This document shows positions 1 through 10,594 of a stretch of 64,000 nt of DNA, piece after piece. The stretch covers positions 1,302,001 to 1,366,000 of the forward strand of contig NC_031673.1 of NCBI RefSeq assembly GCF_001640025.1, written 5' to 3'. This DNA comes from Sugiyamaella lignohabitans (lineage: Eukaryota; Ascomycota; Dipodascomycetes; Dipodascales; Trichomonascaceae). The position numbers and the translations under genes are program-made. Below the pieces are notes generated by a model, which did not search any database, was not told the DNA's origin, and saw only the letters and a program-made list of their open reading frames with translations. Within the stretch, counting starts at the first letter, position 1; the number at the start of each line of letters is the position of its first letter.

Positions 1-3000
1 TTTGGCACCTTGAGCCATCTTAATTTGAAGCTCATCTGCATCTGAAAGATAGTAAGAAGTAACACCAAAACGACCAGAAGCAATCTGCTTAATAGCTGAT
101 CTCATGGTATCACCATCGGGAGAGACAGCAGAACGCTCAGCATCCTCACCACCCTCACCAGTATTGGACTTTCCGCCCAATCTATTCATGGCTACGGCCA
201 AAGTCGAATGAGATTCCATGGAAATAGATCCATATGACATGGCACCAGTGACAAAACGGCGTACAATTTCAGTCCAAGGCTCGACTTGGTCGATGGGAAT
301 AGCAGTTGAAGACTCAAAATCAAAGTCTAAAAGGCCACGGAGTGCACAGTTTCGCACCGCCTCTTGCTCTTTCTTAGAGTATGCCTCATATGCTTTCTCA
401 TTCTTATTGCGAACAGCATCTTGGATATTGGCAATAGCACTGGGTTCGTTGATATGAGCTTCACCACCATCACGCCAGTGGTATTCACCCGATTCGGCAA
501 GGCCAATAGGCTTGACAGTGTCACGAGATGGATAGCCCAATTCGTGCAAGGAGAAGGCATCTTGAGCAATATAATCAAAACCAATACCTCTAATACGAGA
601 AGCAGTGCCTGCAAAACACCTGTCTACAACGGAATTGTCAATACCAAGAATTTCAAAGATTTGAGCACCCTTGTAGGATGCCAAAGTAGAAATACCCATC
701 TTAGACATAACCTTTAAGATACCTCCATCAATGGAATATTTATAATTGGCAATAACCTTTTCGTCAGGCAAGTTGCTCTTGAGTAAACCTTCTCTGTTCA
801 TCTTGAGCAAACATTCCATGGCAAGATAAGGATTGATAGCATCGGCACCATAGCCGACAAGAACACAAATATGGTGAACTTCTCTAGCCTCGGCAGTTTC
901 AACAATCAAAGCAACACGAGAACGTTGCTTTTGACGGACGAGGTAGTGGTGAACAGCACCAGTAGCGGCCAAAGCAGACACAGCCACCCGGTCAGCGCTA
1001 ACAGCTCTATCAGACAAGATAATAATCTTGTTCTTGTCGGCAATGGCATCGGAAGCTTCAGCACAGATTCTTTCCAAAGTACTCTCATAACCAGCCAATC
1101 CCTGAGATTTAGGGAATGTGATGTCAATTTTAGCAATGGTCCAAGAAGGATAGAATCTAGGGAGGTGATCAAGAGCCTTCAAGTCTTCCAAAGAAAGAAC
1201 AGGGGATTTGAGTAGCAAACGATCACATTGGTTAGGCTTCATTTCAAGCACATTTCCTTGGGGTCCAACGTAACATTCTAGTGACATGACAATGGATTCA
1301 CGGATAGGATCGATAGGAGGATTAGTGACTTGGGCAAACAACTGTCTAAAGTATTCATACAACAACTTGGGCTGAGTACTCAAACAAGCCAAAGCAGCAT
1401 CGTTACCCATGGAACCAAGAGCTTCCTTGCCGTCACCTGCCATGGGGGCAAGCAACAAACTAATCTGCTCAAAAGTATAGCCAAAAGCCAGTAGTCGAGG
1501 ATCAGATTGCACTGTAACAGCATCTAAAGTGCTACTGGCACTGGGAACCGAGGAGTCAGATTTAGTAATCTTCTCATTCAATTCTTCCATAGTAACAAGG
1601 TTACCATGAATCCAGGCCTTGAAATCAAATCTAGCAGCGACCTTCTTCTTGAGCTCACGATCATCGACCACACGTCCCTCCTTGGTATCAACCAAAAGCA
1701 TTCTACCAGGACGAAGGCGGCCCTTTTGAATAACCTTCTCAGGCTCAATAACCATAACACCGACCTCGGAAGCACAAATCATCCGGTCATCATCGGTAAT
1801 GTAGTAACGACAAGGACGCAATCCGTTTCTATCCAAGTTGGCACCACAGTAACGACCGTCAGCAAAAGTAAACAAAGCAGGGCCATCCCAAGGCTCCATT
1901 AAACAAGCAGCCCATTCGTAAAAGGCCCTCTTCTTAGGGTCCATACCTTCATTATTTTGCCATGCTTCAGGAATCATCATCATAACAGCTTCTGGCAAGG
2001 ACAAGATACCATTAATTACCAGCAATTCTAAGACATTATCGAAAGCAGCAGAATCCGAACCACCCTCTTCAATAATAGGGTACAACGAGTCCAATTCATC
2101 AGCAAACAATGACGATGCCATAAGACCTTCTCTAGCTCTCATCCAGTTCTTGTTACCACGCAGAGTATTGATTTCACCGTTGTGGGCGGCCCATCTCAAT
2201 GGTTGGGCTCTGTCCCAAGATGGGAAAGTGTTGGTGGAGAAACGCGAGTGCACAAGAGCAAAATGACCCTCGTAATTGACATTTGCCAAATCATGGTAGT
2301 AGTTGTATACTTGAACAGGAGCCAACTGTCCCTTGTAAACAATGTTCTTGTTTGACAAGGAACAGATATAGAACCAGTTGTGCAAACCAATAGTATGAGT
2401 GGCTCTCTTTCTCAAGACGTACAATTGACGTTCAAATCTCTTCTCAAACTCCTTGTCAAAGACTTGCTCATCGATATTCTCAACCAAAGGGGTATTTCCA
2501 GAACCATAAGCGGCTTCTAGAACGACAATAGGTTGTAAGATAATAGGCTCTCTGCTCAAAGCAGCAGGTCCCAAAATAGACGAGTCACGAGGAACATATC
2601 TCCAGCCAAGAACACGGAGTCCCAAACTCTCAACAATCTTGGTAAAACTGGCCTTGGATTCAGTCAAGATATCCTCATCATTCTTGAAAAAAAGGTTACC
2701 TACGGCATATTGACCCAAAGGAGGAAGTTTAAAGTTGTGTTCACGTTCAAACTCCTTGACAAAGAATTTGTGAGGAATCGAAGTCATAACACCAGCACCA
2801 TCACCATCACGAGCATCGGATCCAACAGCTCCACGATGAGTCATGTTACAAAGCAAACTCTTCGCATCAGAAATGATTTTGTGAGAGACCTGGCCCTTGA
2901 TATTACAAGCAAAACCAACACCACATGCATCTTTCTCGAATTCGGGGTCGTAAAGACCCTGCTTCATAGGAAGAGCGCCTGCCCATGACTTATTGTCAGG

Positions 3001-3069
3001 GCCCTCCTGGTACTCATATGGAGTGTACTCGTCCTCCTCTACGATGACCGCATCCTGCAGTTTATCCAT
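1..3069 (-). CDS. GLT1: NAD(P)H-dependent glutamate synthase, N-terminal half (partial at left edge)
   Basis: An open frame of 1023 codons starts with ATG at 3069-3067 (MDKLQDAVIVEEDEY) and runs off the left edge. The glutamine amidotransferase (GATase type 2) domain begins at the catalytic cysteine C49 in KDACGVGFAC; Cys is normally exposed by removal of a propeptide, as in fungal and plant enzymes. The central domain follows (about residues 520-810). The beginning of the FMN/glutamate synthase domain (SYGSIS, GGKSNTGEGGED) is at the far end of the read. The whole enzyme is normally about 2100 residues, so roughly half is here. It makes two glutamates from glutamine and 2-oxoglutarate in the GOGAT nitrogen-assimilation pathway. 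The 5' leader appears to carry an intron (see 3072-3282). Identification is secure; only the C-terminal half is unseen. Confidence 0.96.
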   Translation of the reverse strand, partial: MDKLQDAVIVEEDEYTPYEYQEGPDNKSWAGALPMKQGLYDPEFEKDACGVGFACNIKGQVSHKIISDAKSLLCNMTHRGAVGSDARDGDGAGVMTSIPHKFFVKEFEREHNFKLPPLGQYAVGNLFFKNDEDILTESKASFTKIVESLGLRVLGWRYVPRDSSILGPAALSREPIILQPIVVLEAAYGSGNTPLVENIDEQVFDKEFEKRFERQLYVLRKRATHTIGLHNWFYICSLSNKNIVYKGQLAPVQVYNYYHDLANVNYEGHFALVHSRFSTNTFPSWDRAQPLRWAAHNGEINTLRGNKNWMRAREGLMASSLFADELDSLYPIIEEGGSDSAAFDNVLELLVINGILSLPEAVMMMIPEAWQNNEGMDPKKRAFYEWAACLMEPWDGPALFTFADGRYCGANLDRNGLRPCRYYITDDDRMICASEVGVMVIEPEKVIQKGRLRPGRMLLVDTKEGRVVDDRELKKKVAARFDFKAWIHGNLVTMEELNEKITKSDSSVPSASSTLDAVTVQSDPRLLAFGYTFEQISLLLAPMAGDGKEALGSMGNDAALACLSTQPKLLYEYFRQLFAQVTNPPIDPIRESIVMSLECYVGPQGNVLEMKPNQCDRLLLKSPVLSLEDLKALDHLPRFYPSWTIAKIDITFPKSQGLAGYESTLERICAEASDAIADKNKIIILSDRAVSADRVAVSALAATGAVHHYLVRQKQRSRVALIVETAEAREVHHICVLVGYGADAINPYLAMECLLKMNREGLLKSNLPDEKVIANYKYSIDGGILKVMSKMGISTLASYKGAQIFEILGIDNSVVDRCFAGTASRIRGIGFDYIAQDAFSLHELGYPSRDTVKPIGLAESGEYHWRDGGEAHINEPSAIANIQDAVRNKNEKAYEAYSKKEQEAVRNCALRGLLDFDFESSTAIPIDQVEPWTEIVRRFVTGAMSYGSISMESHSTLAVAMNRLGGKSNTGEGGEDAERSAVSPDGDTMRSAIKQIASGRFGVTSYYLSDADELQIKMAQGAK

Positions 3070-3071
3070 TG

Positions 3072-3282
3072 CTAGTATTTTGTTAGCACCAACCCATTTT
3101 TATAAATCTCTCCCCCTGATTCTATAGCTCTCGCACTCTCTCTCTCTATTGACAATAGAGAGGCGCGGCTGGACCAGGGGGTTTCATATGCGAGATTAAT
3201 GCGTCGAGCAGTTCGATATATGCGTAATCCACCTATCTCCTGCCAATAAGCGGCTGACAATTGTCAGCTGTGTGGTACTTAC
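3072..3282 (-). other. Probable 5'UTR intron of GLT1
   Basis: On the minus strand a perfect donor GTAAGT begins at 3282, and GTGCTAAC (3089-3082) followed by ATACTAG ends at 3072, two bases before the ATG. This gives a 211-nt intron wholly in the leader. The short sequence just upstream of the donor contains no ATG, so the predicted protein is unchanged. Branch and acceptor spacing resemble the coding introns elsewhere in this window. No transcript evidence is available. Confidence 0.55.
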
Positions 3283-4386
3283 AATGAATATGATCTGGAC
3301 AGTAATAGAGGTTTAAAACGTGAAACGCGGTAAAGTTAGAGTTCAAATGGAATATTACCCAATCGAACTAGACCTGATCTGTTAGTTTTTCGGCTTAAAA
3401 TCATATAGCAATGTGGAATTATGAGCATGTGAACATAGATCCCGTACAAATCCCATACTCACCTTAGTTTTTATTGTATTCTCCGTAAATCGAGCTGTTT
3501 ATGGTGAATATAGCTCGATTTTGTATTCTTGTAGTTGTCTAATATAATCGATTCACTGTTTTGGTTAGTATTCCCTCCCTCTATTTCTGATGTGCTGTGC
3601 TATAATTCTAGTGAACTCAGATAGTGGCTAGATCGGATTCGCGGAGACAGATTGAGATCAAGATAACAAAGGCTTGACAATTGTTTTCGTAAAAGTGCAA
3701 TGGTAAAACTACAATGATAACTTCACTTGCTCTACGTCGTCACTACTACCATCATTACAGACGATAAATTGTCTTCCGATGGATCCAAATGTCCCTATAG
3801 TGATGCTAAAAGCTTGAAAGAAGCGTGACAAGACCGCATTGATCACTATTGGATTGGAGTATTCAGATTTCCATTTGATCTTCTACGAATCTACATCTTT
3901 CTTAGATCTAGATTTCTTTCAAATGTCCCATTAAATTCCGTAGCAGATATTTTCCACAACTAATAACTAGCCATTTTTTACAGGTTTCATGATTCTAGAT
4001 CATTATTATCAATCCACTACCCCATCACTATCAAACCACTATTGAAGCCAGTCGTAGAACACACTGAACAAAGCACAAGATCAATCATATTTACAAAAGC
4101 CAAACATACACTACCAGTCTCTATTGCAAACTGTTTCAATAGATTTAATTTATCTTGAAGACCTCAGTTCACCCAAAAAAACCTGATAAATTTACAGATG
4201 ACAAATCCTCTTTAAAATGCAACACCAATTAAAAATGAAATCGTATGTATGGGGCGAGGAATAGATAGATATATATATGTAACTCTGTTTGGTGAACTAA
4301 CCTGTATGTGACAGGACAGACATATTTAATGGGCATGCATTCTCATCAGTGGGATTAGTCTAGCGGCCGCCCTACCAGAGTATCTG

Positions 4387-4410
4387 CAGCAGCAGCAGCA
4401 GCAGCAGCAG
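4387..4410. repeat. (CAG)8 microsatellite
   Basis: Eight perfect CAG units in intergenic DNA. Read on the minus strand they would give an alanine run in a frame with no other protein-like features. Confidence 0.9.
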
Positions 4411-5531
4411 CTTGTGCGGGTGAATATCTTTCAGGTTGTATGCTGTGGCTGTGGCTGGCAGCCTGAAGCTGCAGCCCGAAGCCCCGCGAACATGCTGAAA
4501 CGAGTTTCAGTTGCAGGCCCGACAACGTTGATAGTCCTACCCCCATTCCACGGCCTATTGGACGATCCGATGACCATGTAAGCCAGGGTGACTCAGGGCA
4601 AAGGGCTAAACTGGGTGACGATGACAAACGGTTGAAAATATAAAGGTCCAATACATTTGGTTTATTTCGGACTTGGTTACCGAATGCTGCATATATCAAT
4701 CTATCAAGCATAGATACGGCATGTTACAGACAGATTCTATGGTTACATGCGCTCGTTATGTGGATAGCGATAAAGCGGAATACGTCTGCTACATTCAAAA
4801 TCATATGAAATGCTAGCCATCCTTGGCCAATTGATCACGTTCTAAACATTGGGCCATTTATCTAAGACCGAACCTTAATCTGCGGCGATATTTTTTTTTT
4901 TTTTTCATTAGAACCAGTTAGTCATTTTAATGCCCAAGTGCTGTTCCGAGGGTTCGACAAGAGATGCCAAATCAGCGGCCCAACCGGTCGGTTGCTGCCT
5001 CACTCCCGAGGACAATCGTATCGTTACGTCTCGCCAAGTGGGGTGAGGAGTATCTGCCAGCGGTATCAGCTGGGGGCATATAATAAAAGGGCCGGGTTCG
5101 GCTGGGGGGACCCCCTCGGTTACCACCTAATTGTAGGCATGGCTCCATTAGCCAACCCCGTATCTGCCCTGTATGGAATGCTTCTAGCCACGATCCTGGC
5201 CAATCACGATCAAGATATTTTTCACCACCCACCGATTTCGGCACCCAGCAGTGTGAAAAAGAAAATTACCGCGCATTATCTTGAGCCAATCAATCGCCTC
5301 AAAGCCTGATAGATGTGCAGCCCCACCTTATCTCAAGGGCTGGGGTGAGGAATCGTAAACTCCCAGCAGTGCGGCTACCAACACTCCTGAGACGAAATTC
5401 CGGTTTCTTCCGCTGTAAACTGTCCTTGCAGAGACGAGATGTTCAGTGTTAGCAAGTTCTCACACTGGCCTGTGACTGCTAACTCGTTAGTGGTTAGCTG
5501 GTCGCCCGGTAATTTCTGGCGGAGTGTGTGT

Positions 5532-5600
5532 GCCTCCGGCGGCTGGGGCTGCGCCCCAGACCCCACTGCTCCTCTCGCTACGCTCGAGTCGGTCCGCCGC
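5532..5600 (+). repeat. GC-rich palindromic repeat, left half
   Basis: Begins GCCTCCGGCGGCTGGGGC, contains the hairpin CTGGGGC-TGC-GCCCCAG, then a CTCCTCTCGCTACGCTCGAG segment. It corresponds to the left half of the full element at 63223-63358. A right half in opposite orientation follows 340 bp downstream (5941-5994), so the two may be the ends of one element with a longer interior. Confidence 0.85.
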
Positions 5601-5940
5601 TCAGTACAAGTAAGGGCCTCATTTTGTGCGGCTCCACTCCACTATGGTTTATTCTCGGTCGGTCAACCCACTCACCAGTCAATTGACCAGTAACTCATCA
5701 TTTTGATATCTATTAGATTGTCTATATATATTATAATACTCGGTCTATCACTCCTGACATATCGTCGAGATCTGGGAGCCCAGTCTTGTATGCTTTTACG
5801 AGTCTGCGGACCACGGGTCTTGAGGCTGGCTCCAGTTGGACAGGGGAAATGAAGGGACCAACCAGAATTAAGAGGTCATCGCCCATTAACGCTGAGAAAG
5901 TACGATTACGACTTGACGTACCTACCATACCCCTATATCA

Positions 5941-5994
5941 CTCCTGCGAAGCAGGAGCAACGGGGTCTGGGGCGGAGCCCCAGCCGCCGGAGGC
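5941..5994 (-). repeat. GC-rich palindromic repeat, right half
   Basis: Contains the hairpin CTCCTGC-GAA-GCAGGAG, then GGGGTCTGGGGC and a terminus ending CCGCCGGAGGC. It is the inverted counterpart of the copy at 5532-5600. Confidence 0.85.
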
Positions 5995-7310
5995 TATCTG
6001 ACATCGCCTATTAATATTCTTAGCTATACAGTCTATTATTTTCTCCTTCTTAGCTTGTTTGTCGTTCTGAAGAGTGAAGATAAGTAGCTGGTTCAAATGA
6101 ATGAAAATAAGTATCCCCCCCTGTGGCAGGACCCAATGAGATGCTAATATCAGTAAAGACCTGTTTAGGAGGTACTACTAAATTAGCTTGTTTGCGAGGT
6201 TATTCCAAATAGTACCCCCTCTCGGTACTGATCTCCAGCCTATTGTGTTAATTGCTATATCTTCATGGCCGACTAGTGACCGGTTAGCGTTGTCACTATT
6301 TATTAATTCACAGGGAGCTCTTATAAACCAGTAGAAAAAAGTTCAAAATTCTCGAATAGACCATGTTGCCAAAGTAGCTGCTAAATAAAGTTTTAACCTC
6401 GAAAACCGTGAAATACTTCATTTCAATGTGGCAATTCGGCCAGCGAAACACAACCCCGCCTCCCTCCAAAAACATAAATGAATCCTAAAGCTGGAGTGGG
6501 AAGATTTCATAGAAATAAGTATTAAAATAATATTAATATTAAGTACAAGAGACAAAGAAACAATAACCAATAACGTAATAGGTGTTAAGTTCAAAACAAT
6601 CAAGTGCGCGGTTACACTAGTCGGCCAGCTTCTGTTCATGAATAACTATCTGTCAGCTCCATGAGAAGCGAGGGATCATTCCATCAATACCAGGAATCCC
6701 GTTAGAACTGGATTTCAGAGTCCTTGTCATAGTACGGAAGGTACTATCAAGAGTCCAATGGCTAGGTAGGTAAGTAGAGAAGAACCACCCAAGGCGCCAA
6801 GTCTTTGAATGCCCATCGTCCGTCCATGAATATTGTGAGCCTTGAGATCCAATTCCAAAATGTCGCTAAGGAAGCGCCTTATTGGAAGGATTCAAGAATG
6901 TCCAGGAGTAGACTGGCGAGGAGCCAGGTCTACCGTAGTCGAGCGGCCTAAATCGTCGTCTACTCGCGGTGTGCGAGGCGACAGATGAAGTGAACAACAA
7001 GGGACGATGAGCAAATTAGTAGACTTGGGACCCGTGCGCCAATGAATGCCAGCAGATATCAGCCGGGACTCGGGATGCCACCGACTGAAGATCGCTAATC
7101 AGAATGGAGTTCCAAATGAAACCATGACAAGGAAGCCTCTAAAGATCACTTTGAGATTCACTTCGTCAACTATCAAACAACAAGGTAGTCTCACAATGAA
7201 CTAATAGTCATAGCTGATATTGGTCCCCAGAGGAGGAGGGAGCAACAAGTCAATAAAAGCCTCGAATCATGCTAGACCGACCAGATAACCGCCCATCATG
7301 AAAGAAGAAC

Positions 7311-9152
7311 TTAACAACGAGTAGACACTGATCTGCCAGGTCCAGGGACCACGGCAGATTGAACGAAATTGAGAAATCTCGCTCCATACTTTGCAGGGTG
7401 AACAACATCTACAGCGGATCTGCCAAACATCAGTCCTTTGACAGTGGTTTCCGCTCTCTTGCGCCAACTAAAGGGGCAAAGGGTATCAATCATACCAATA
7501 ACAGGTTGTTGTTCACAAGTAGTGTCACTCTGAAGTCCTACCAGCAATGAATAATCCATGATGTTGTGTCGCTTCAATAAATCGACATCCTTTGAAACTT
7601 GAACCATCAACTTGTCTCGGTCCTCTTGAGTCATAGAGATAGCCTCGTGTCTGTCAGTCCAGTCAAGGTCCTTGAACACTACACGGCCACGATTATCTTT
7701 TCTGGGTCCGGCACGTCGGTCATGGCTCGATCCCTTGAGATCGTAAATCAAATCAGTCTCCTTCTGAAGCAAATTCTTCATAATGATAAAGTGAGTCTTC
7801 TTTCCATCAGCAACAAGGGTGTAGTTTCCAAGATAGAAAGGGAGCTGAGTACTAGGGTTGGCCTTGACATGATGGTAATAGTCGGCCAAAAAGTCCGCGT
7901 TAGCAATAACGTTGTGCTCCTTACGCTTGATGGTCTTAATAATGTACTTGCCATTAGGAGTAAACAAGAAATCGGATCCAGATTTGCCAGGAGATTTAGT
8001 CTTGGTCAAGTCAGACTGCAAAATAAATGAGTTTAAAAACTCATGATAGTCAATTCCACAAAGGGTGCGGATGTGCTGATAAACAATAGGCGAATAGGCC
8101 TTAATAATGGCACCTCCATCAAGTCTGTATTTCTTGTTCTCCATAGTGAGAGCTTCCTGGCTACTAAGGGGAGTAGCATAGATAGCAGTTTGAACTCCAT
8201 TAAACATAAGAGTGGGTTTTGTAATGGGGGCAGCGTGTCCAGTAAAAGAAGTCAGCTTTGCCTTGGCTCTTGTCAGCAACAATGGTGTCTTGGACTTGTT
8301 GACTTCCTCAACCTGAATGACCAAATTGTCAGAGGGAGTTTGGGCAATGGGCTTAGATAGAGCCAGTGGAGCTGTAGTGGGAGGCTCGGAGTCATGTTCA
8401 GCTTGAAAGCCACCAGAAACAATCAATTGTGGCAAACCCTTGAATAAGTTTGCAACGGCAATAATCTCAGCAACAAGGCCGTCAATGGAACAATTGCCCT
8501 CGATAGCAGGGGTAGGGGCGTCGGTAATAGCACAAGGGGTTTCATCATCCACATTGGCAGGAGTGATTTCCTCAGATTCAGCCAAATCGCTGGTAGAAGT
8601 TTCCAAAGGTGACTCAACCAATGTAACATCGCCGTGGGAGTCAGCAGAAAAGTCATTCTCATCAATTTCAATAGGGCAATCAGATAGAACCCAAGAGGCA
8701 GCAGGGGTAGTCCAGGTAGCTTCAGTGTTCTCTTCGGACCAAGTAGTTTGAATTTGGCGGGTGGTAAAGGCAGCCTCGTCTCCAGCCTCAAAAGACCACT
8801 CAGAGGAGTTGTCATCATCATTATCGGTGGGAGCAGAGTAAGTATTACTCGACTCTTCACAATAAGGTTGTTCAGAAACAATATCAATGGGTTTCCAGAC
8901 AGTTGGTTCATTGAGGGTCTCATCAGATCCAACCGAGACACCAGAGTCATCGGGGGAACATTCAAGGATCAAAACCTTGTGATAAGCAAAAGGAGAACGT
9001 CTGGCAGGACGACGGTTCTCCTGTTGTACACAAGCACCATACTTGGGCACAGAAACACCGCAACGGACGTCACTCAAAACAGGACGACGGGGTACCTTGT
9101 AGGTTCCATTAGAAGGACGATAATCACCGTTGGTAAAGAAAAAGGCACCCAT
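7311..9152 (-). CDS. Phosphatidylinositol phosphate kinase (PIPK) domain protein
   Basis: 613 codons from ATG at 9152-9150 (MGAFFFTNGDYRPSNG); the frame is open seven codons further upstream but offers only TTG there. Residues 1 to about 325 are acidic, Ser/Thr-rich and probably disordered. The PIPK catalytic domain spans about 327-600: a G-loop-like SGSDFLF (391-397), a lysine in YIIKTIKR (406), the hallmark DLKGS (471-475), IMDYSLLVGL (531-540), and the metal-binding Asp in IGMIDTL (about 556), followed by a basic activation-loop region and VHPAKYGARFLNF. Family members phosphorylate phosphoinositides, usually PI4P to PI(4,5)P2 at the plasma membrane. All expected catalytic motifs are present, although the DLKGSSHDR segment departs from the usual DLKGST.R. 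It could be the MSS4 counterpart or a paralogue; I cannot decide without a tree. No FYVE or chaperonin domain is present, which rules out Fab1. Confidence 0.85.
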   Translation of the reverse strand: MGAFFFTNGDYRPSNGTYKVPRRPVLSDVRCGVSVPKYGACVQQENRRPARRSPFAYHKVLILECSPDDSGVSVGSDETLNEPTVWKPIDIVSEQPYCEESSNTYSAPTDNDDDNSSEWSFEAGDEAAFTTRQIQTTWSEENTEATWTTPAASWVLSDCPIEIDENDFSADSHGDVTLVESPLETSTSDLAESEEITPANVDDETPCAITDAPTPAIEGNCSIDGLVAEIIAVANLFKGLPQLIVSGGFQAEHDSEPPTTAPLALSKPIAQTPSDNLVIQVEEVNKSKTPLLLTRAKAKLTSFTGHAAPITKPTLMFNGVQTAIYATPLSSQEALTMENKKYRLDGGAIIKAYSPIVYQHIRTLCGIDYHEFLNSFILQSDLTKTKSPGKSGSDFLFTPNGKYIIKTIKRKEHNVIANADFLADYYHHVKANPSTQLPFYLGNYTLVADGKKTHFIIMKNLLQKETDLIYDLKGSSHDRRAGPRKDNRGRVVFKDLDWTDRHEAISMTQEDRDKLMVQVSKDVDLLKRHNIMDYSLLVGLQSDTTCEQQPVIGMIDTLCPFSWRKRAETTVKGLMFGRSAVDVVHPAKYGARFLNFVQSAVVPGPGRSVSTRC

Positions 9153-9320
9153 TTTATCAATTAAAATGGGCAACAGTAAAACAGTAGTAGAAAATAGTGT
9201 TGAAAGCGCTTGTTAAAAATTCACAGAACAAAACTTGAGTCTAAAAACAGCTGTAGGTTTATTCTGACGAGAAAAAAGAAGAAGAGAAGAAAAAAAGAGC
9301 ATTGCAGCGGATGTCCTATC

Positions 9321-9329
9321 ATATATATA
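9321..9329 (-). promoter_or_regulatory. TATA box candidate of the PIPK gene
   Basis: ATATATATA lies about 170 bp upstream of the ATG at 9152, in a spacing plausible for a yeast TATA element. It is palindromic, so strand is inferred from the nearest gene. Confidence 0.4.
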
Positions 9330-9394
9330 CACGGGGCTCTGAAGATTATGTTGATGTCTGCACCGACCACATAATCTTGGTTCACGGACACGGC

Positions 9395-9441
9395 CAGGCT
9401 GCAGGCTGTAAGCTGCAGCCTGCAGCCTGCAGCCTGCAGCT
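9395..9441. repeat. Heptamer repeat (CTGCAGC)n
   Basis: About four near-perfect 7-bp units of CTGCAGC, preceded by a degenerate inverted copy (GGCTGCAGGCTG), forming a locally self-complementary stretch in the intergenic region. Confidence 0.75.
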
Positions 9442-9741
9442 ACTGGGGCACCGGCTGGGGTCCTCGCTGGGAACAAGCCAGTGTCCAGTGCTAGTATCTG
9501 AGCATCAGGAAAAGGCTGGGAATTGGCTGAAGCTATCATTTAGGACTAGGTACACTAATGCTTTTATCTAAAACCGGAATCAAGTTCACTCCGACCGTGC
9601 AACTTTATTCTAACTTTGTTCCGTAAGGAAATGTCAGGGGTGATCTCATCGCCGCTCAGACTAGCAGCTAGCTCATATGCGAGATAACGGGCGGACATCA
9701 CCGGGGTATGCATGCACATGCTTGGGAGAGCAGGGTTGGCT

Positions 9742-9795
9742 GCCTCCGGCGGCTGGGGCTCTGTTCCAGACCCCGTGACTCGCCTCGCTCGTTAG
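9742..9795 (+). repeat. GC-rich palindromic repeat, degenerate left half
   Basis: Starts GCCTCCGGCGGCTGGGGCTC. The inner hairpin is mutated (CTGTTCCAG), and the rest (ACCCCGTGACTCGCCTCGCTCG) resembles the left half of the full element. No matching right half was seen nearby. Confidence 0.75.
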
Positions 9796-9987
9796 GCCTC
9801 GATAGCCAAAACTCGGCAGGACTGGTGCTATGGAGGTTGGGAGTCTTGCAACTGGGAGAAATGCAGCCGAGAGGGCATATATGTAGCAAAATGTAAGATG
9901 CGGCAAGTAACCCTTGTCTGTGGACATGGAGGGACAAATATGCAGACTTGGTCTGCAGTTAGTCGAGGGTTAGTGGTCTGTGGCGGC

Positions 9988-10295
9988 AGGGAAGCTTATG
10001 GAGGTGGAAGTGGTTGGGTCAACATACAGTATTATGCAGGGAAGTTGTGATAGGGAGTTTATGGAGGTGGAGGTAGTGGGGCCAACATGCAGTGTTATGC
10101 AGTGAAGTTGTGATAGGGAGTTTATGGAGGTGGAGGTGGTGGGGCCAACATGCAGTGTTATGCAAGGAAGTTGTGATAGGGAGTTTATGGAGGTGGAGGT
10201 GGTGGGGCAGCTATGCAGAGATATGCAGGGAATATATCGATAAATGGCTTATGCTGGTGGGGTAGTGGGGTACATATGCAGTTAATATGCAATAG
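9988..10295. repeat. 63-bp tandem repeat (minisatellite), about 5 units
   Basis: The segment TAGGGAGTTTATGGAGGTGG recurs at 10051, 10114 and 10177, a period of exactly 63 bp. A diverged unit precedes it (GGGAAGCTTATGGAGGTGG at 9989) and a more diverged one follows (TTATGCTGGTGGGGTAGTGG at 10249). Each unit also carries a variant of GGGGCCAACATGCAGTGTTATGCA. The middle units are nearly identical, which suggests recent amplification. The period is a multiple of three, but neither strand shows a plausible coding frame. Confidence 0.9.
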
Positions 10296-10397
10296 CGATC
10301 CAAAACAGTGGGGCTGCCCTTCGAAGTTTATGCGGTGGGCGGCCAATGCACGAAGAGGGGTACCTGCTTCGTAGGTTATGGAGGATTGGCCAGACAA

Positions 10398-10407
10398 ATA
10401 TATAAGG
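10398..10407 (+). promoter_or_regulatory. TATA box candidate
   Basis: ATATATAAGG about 190 bp upstream of the ATG at 10595, followed by a CT-rich tract typical of yeast transcription start regions. Confidence 0.5.
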
Positions 10408-10594
10408 AGCCTGTTCCCACCGCTTTATCTCTTTTTTTTCTCTCTCTTCTCTCTATCTTTACAAGTCTGTCTGATTCTGTGAACAATTCTCAAGTCAATT
10501 CAAGCCCTTTGAAGATCATTTACGCCTGTGACCACTACTCTATTACTTTTTTTTTTATTATTATTATTTGTTGTTGTTATTGACTTTCGTCACC

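Larger units (their letters stand above)
3283..7310. other. Long intergenic region between GLT1 and the PIP-kinase gene
   Basis: About 4 kb without a convincing gene. It holds the GLT1 promoter, a CAG tract (4387-4410), and two GC-rich repeat halves in opposite orientation (5532-5600 and 5941-5994). Short open frames here, such as those at 4355-4711 and 4938-5309, have no recognisable domain and are dominated by low-complexity sequence. No tRNA was found. Confidence 0.6.
9153..10594. other. Divergent intergenic region
   Basis: 1.4 kb between two divergent genes. It contains the PIPK TATA candidate, a heptamer repeat, a GC-rich repeat half, a 63-bp minisatellite, a TATA box at 10398 and a CT-rich tract (10427-10458) in the presumed leader of the right-hand gene. 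No gene was found in it. Confidence 0.6.

Noticed and set aside
4355..4711. 118-codon minus-strand frame with an alanine run
   Set aside because: The alanine run is only the (CAG)8 repeat; the rest has no conserved feature or plausible promoter context.
4938..5309. 123-codon plus-strand frame
   Set aside because: It overlaps other open frames on the opposite strand, has no domain and lies in a repeat-containing desert.
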